A stretch of 7,086 bases of DNA, from the NCBI GenBank assembly GCA_964406575.1, contig CAYOSH010000078.1, positions 1 through 7,086 on the forward strand, written 5' to 3'. The first letter of the stretch is position 1. Every line of letters begins with the position of its first letter. Of the stretch, positions 5,226-7,086 are shown in pieces. A program made the position numbers and the translations under genes. The stretch comes from WTAW01 sp964406575 (GTDB lineage Bacteria > Acidobacteriota > Aminicenantia > Aminicenantales > Aminicenantaceae). Below the pieces are notes generated by a model. The model did no database searches. It was not told the origin of the DNA and worked only from the letters and a program-made list of their open reading frames with translations.

Positions 5226-5422
5226 ATGAGACCTACTGAGGAATTGAAACGAGAACACGAGGCCATAAAACTGATGTTGCGGATTCTAGAAAAGGTTTCG
5301 GAAAAGCTTGAATCAGGAGAGGACGTGAATACAGACCATCTGGACAAAATCTTGGAGTTCATACAAGTATTTGCTGACAAGTGTCATCATGGGAAGGAGG
5401 AGGATTTTTTATTCAAGGAGAT
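5226..5422 (+). pseudogene. Hemerythrin (HHE) domain protein, interrupted by an IS
   Basis: AAGGA a few bases upstream supports ATG 5226. The native part is about 65 residues: LKREHEAIKLML with His11, a helix to about residue 30, and FADKCHHGKEEDFLFKEM (49-66) holding the HxxxE iron ligands of the second helix. HHE proteins usually continue with a further helix pair carrying more His ligands. Here the sequence switches at 5423 into an IS terminus, and the remaining frame to 5531 is unrelated. With half the diiron ligands missing, the product should be non-functional. Bacterial hemerythrins bind or sense O2, NO or iron; placement after the flavo-diiron gene suggests a partner role in the same response. 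Confidence 0.85.
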
Positions 5423-5954
5423 GGCTTTGTTGCATAAATCGAAGACATGTATACATCTTCTCCTTACAAACAATCCTATCAAATTGAATACGACAAAGGT
5501 TCACACATTTCGAGCATCTGATTCAGGATAGCACAGCCAATCGCAGCTTCCCGCTTCTGAGCATCATCATTCTTGGCTCTCAGCCGTCCATCAATGATTT
5601 TCTTGTAACGATAGAATGGTCTTCCGCGTGACTCTGCAAATAGTATCCAGATTGACGTTTCCACTCGGAGCGTCCCTTACTCTGGATATCCATAATATGA
5701 CGGTCTCGATGAGAGGAAAAACGGATGGAATTGTTGGACAACACAGCATCTTTTCTCGGCGGCACGACAACTTCGGCTCCTGGTGAATGATGGTCCACAG
5801 CCTTATGCATCACCTCCTGGTCATAGATCTTGTCCCCTACGAATCGGTCAATTTCTCGGTCAACTTGAGCCAAAAGGTTAGCCACTTGAGGTGAATCATG
5901 CTCATGCCCATCTGTGACAATAGGAGCCAGGATCCGACCGTTCTCATCCACACC
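5423..5954 (-). mobile_element. IS5-family insertion sequence remnant
   Basis: The fragment begins with GGCTTTGTTGCATAAATC (5423-5440), which resembles the terminal inverted repeats of IS903-type IS5-family elements. It then contains the 3' part of a transposase read from the minus strand. The other terminus and the 5' half of the transposase are missing: at about 5952 the sequence changes abruptly to a DUF4143 gene. No matching opposite repeat is visible, so target duplications cannot be checked. The element interrupts the hemerythrin gene. Confidence 0.75.
5479..5954 (-). pseudogene. IS5-family DDE transposase, N-truncated and frameshifted
   Basis: The minus-strand frame from about 5954 reads GVDENGRILAPIVTDGHEHD, then FVGDKIYDQEV with the second catalytic Asp, then VVVPPRKDA and SEWKRQSGYYLQSHAED. 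It continues one frame over as FYRYKKIIDGRLRAKN and ends CAILNQMLEMCEPLSYSI at stop 5479-5481. Family members read roughly VENAFYRYK across the shift, so one base is missing at 5618/5619, directly after the catalytic Glu codon (5622-5624). The segment with the first catalytic Asp is deleted. No active enzyme is possible. The C-terminus appears natural, about 40 bases from the IS end. Confidence 0.82.
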
Positions 5955-6648
5955 AGAAGAATCCCTAAGAAGCTATACCGCCCTTTATCTTAAAGAGGAA
6001 ATCCAATTGGAGGGATTCGTCCGTAATATTGGAAACTTTGCCCGTTTTTTAGAGGCCATGAGCTTTTCCCATGCCTCCGTTCTAAACATCAGCAATGTCG
6101 CACGTGAAAGCGAAATGGAGCGCAAGACAGTAGAGGGGTATATTACTACTCTCGAGGATTTGTTGATTGCTTACAGGCTTCCCGTCTTTTCCAAGCGGGC
6201 AAAACGTGAAGTCAGCCGACAACCCAAGTTTTTTCTTTTTGATGCAGGAGTCTATCGTTCCTTAAGGCCTCGAGGCCCGCTCGAGAAACCGCAGGAAATC
6301 TATGGAAGTGCATTGGAGGGGCTTGTGGCTCACCATCTTAAAGCATGGATCGCCTATGGGAGAGAACGGTTCGAGCTTTACTTCTGGAGGACGCGTTCTG
6401 GTGTGGAAGTGGATTTCATCGTTTATGGCGAGGACGGATTCTGGGCCATTGAAGTCAAGAATTCTTCCAAGGTTAGGGATGAGGATCTCCGCCCTCTCCG
6501 TACTTTCCGGAAAGATTTCCCGGAATGTCGCCCTCTATTGCTTTACAGGGGTTTTGAGCGCCTTTTGAGGTATGGGATCCTTTGTCTTCCCTGTGAGGAA
6601 TTCCTCTGCCAGCTCCGTCCGGAGAGATCTCTGGACGCCGGTATTTAG
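5952..6648 (+). pseudogene. AAA_14/DUF4143 ATPase, only the C-terminal DUF4143 part left
   Basis: From about 5952 the frame reads PEESLRSYTALYLKEEIQ, the linker that normally follows an AAA_14 P-loop domain, and continues to a natural stop at 6646-6648. Hallmarks are RKTVEGYITTLEDLLIAYRL (6121-6180), KFFLFDAGVYRSL (6226-6264), GSALEGLVAHHLKAW (6304-6348) and YFWRTRSGVEVDFIV (6379-6423) with IEVKNSSK (6448-6471). The E-x-D and E-x-K pair (Glu codon 6406, Asp 6412, Glu 6451, Lys 6457) resembles a PD-(D/E)XK nuclease-like core. Full proteins are about 400 residues; the Walker domain is absent. No start codon or ribosome site is available beyond an accidental GTG at 5914 inside the IS. The family's role is poorly defined. 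Confidence 0.8.
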
Positions 6649-6652
6649 AATT

Positions 6653-6744
6653 CTTAAAAAAGATAACAAAAAAACACTTTAATTTGGTAACTAGAGTTGT
6701 TTCCCCCTACACGTTTTGTCATCTTTAGTTTACACTTTTTTAAG
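6653..6744. repeat. 10-bp perfect inverted repeat flanking 72 bases
   Basis: CTTAAAAAAG (6653-6662) and CTTTTTTAAG (6735-6744) are exact reverse complements. They bracket the gap between the convergent DUF4143 fragment and the next minus-strand frame. They could be terminator-like A/T tracts for both directions, or ends of a small element. Low complexity makes chance likely. Confidence 0.3.
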
Positions 6745-6987
6745 ATTTGCTGATTCGATTAATCCAGGAATATCAGGGCTGAAAAGCCGCTTCCCGAAAT
6801 CTGGTCCATTATCTCTTTCATAGATGATCATAAGGCAATCGATAGGATCATCGGCCATATAAAGCTGACCTTTGAAGCTGGAACGATCGCCTCCGCCCCA
6901 GGGTTGCCCAACAGGAGCTCCTGATGGCAGCTGAGGGGCATGAGGAATATTTTTAAGGGCTTTCTTGGCTGCTTTTTGCTGATTCAA
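6730..6987 (-). pseudogene. Unrecognised protein fragment, C-terminal piece
   Basis: An 85-codon frame has no ATG and no Shine-Dalgarno; its first possible start is TTG 6987, and a stop lies just upstream in frame. It encodes a lysine-rich helix (QQKAAKKALKN), a Pro/Gly-rich stretch (PHAPQLPSGAPVGQPWGGGD), then SSFKGQLYMADDPIDCLMII and a charged tail. The composition is protein-like rather than random. The G-rich segment followed by KG-x-L-x-x-A-x-x-P vaguely recalls the C-terminal part of sortilin/BNR-repeat glycosidase-like proteins, but this is not firm. It is most likely the end of a gene whose front was lost. Positions 6988-7086 contain no gene that I can see, only a TTGACC (7054-7059) without a good -10. 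Confidence 0.35.
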
Positions 6988-7086
6988 GGGCGCAGTCTAT
7001 TTTAAACTTAATGGTTTTGCTGCACTTGTTTATTTGTTTCGCTTTTTGACTTGTTGACCTTTGCGATTTGGATGTGATAGTTTTAT

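Noticed and set aside
5015..5380. Minus-strand 121-codon frame over the flavo-diiron and hemerythrin junction
   Set aside because: It is antisense to two recognised coding regions and shows no protein pattern of its own.
6302..6568. Second plus-strand frame inside the DUF4143 region
   Set aside because: It is an out-of-frame shadow; the DUF4143 frame carries all recognised motifs.
1..7086. CRISPR array, rRNA, riboswitch or toxin-antitoxin pair
   Set aside because: No regularly spaced short repeats, rRNA segments, recognisable aptamers or small overlapping gene pairs were found on either strand.

Overview
The window looks like an accessory, partly decayed stretch of a bacterial chromosome of moderate GC content. 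Most likely it comes from an anaerobic or microaerophilic, possibly uncultured, bacterium. The clues are a flavo-diiron protein and hemerythrin pair (O2/NO defence in anaerobes), Shine-Dalgarno-led genes, a tRNA without an encoded CCA end, and a secreted M28-type peptidase. The species cannot be named from the sequence alone.

Layout. At 1-392 (minus) is the 5' part of an exported M28-family peptidase, with a clear Shine-Dalgarno, a promoter and a palindrome over its -10. Positions 393-736 hold no intact gene, only a CRP-like palindrome and what may be the last piece of a tyrosine recombinase. An intact tRNA-Leu(UAA) lies at 737-822. A second, degenerate tRNA-Leu copy lies at 3365-3450. The two copies share their 3' half plus about 92 bases of downstream flank, including 29 identical bases, so they form a long direct repeat of the kind left by tRNA-targeted integration. 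Between them sits a compact ArsR regulator / ABC ATPase / ABC-2 permease operon (1077-3095), followed by decayed sequence that includes a possible winged-helix regulator remnant.

To the right, a CDF-type metal transporter (minus, 3578-3829) is cut off after about 80 residues, just where the repeat flank ends. Divergent from it, a complete flavo-diiron protein (3990-5192) sits behind a perfect FNR/CRP-family palindrome. It is followed by a hemerythrin-domain gene that is broken after residue 65 by the terminus of an IS5-family element. The IS is itself a fragment: its transposase has lost its N-terminal half and carries a one-base deletion beside the last catalytic Glu. It runs directly into the C-terminal DUF4143 half of an AAA_14/DUF4143 ATPase whose ATPase domain is missing. 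The last 430 bases hold only an 85-codon fragment of unknown identity and an inverted repeat.

How it fits together: two working units seem intact. One is a self-regulated ABC exporter module bracketed by tRNA-Leu repeats. The other is an FNR-type-controlled flavo-diiron reductase, once co-transcribed with a hemerythrin-like partner. Everything around them shows insertion, deletion and decay. No clearly new system is visible; the most distinctive item is the tRNA-Leu-bracketed ArsR/ABC module with unusual repeat flanks.
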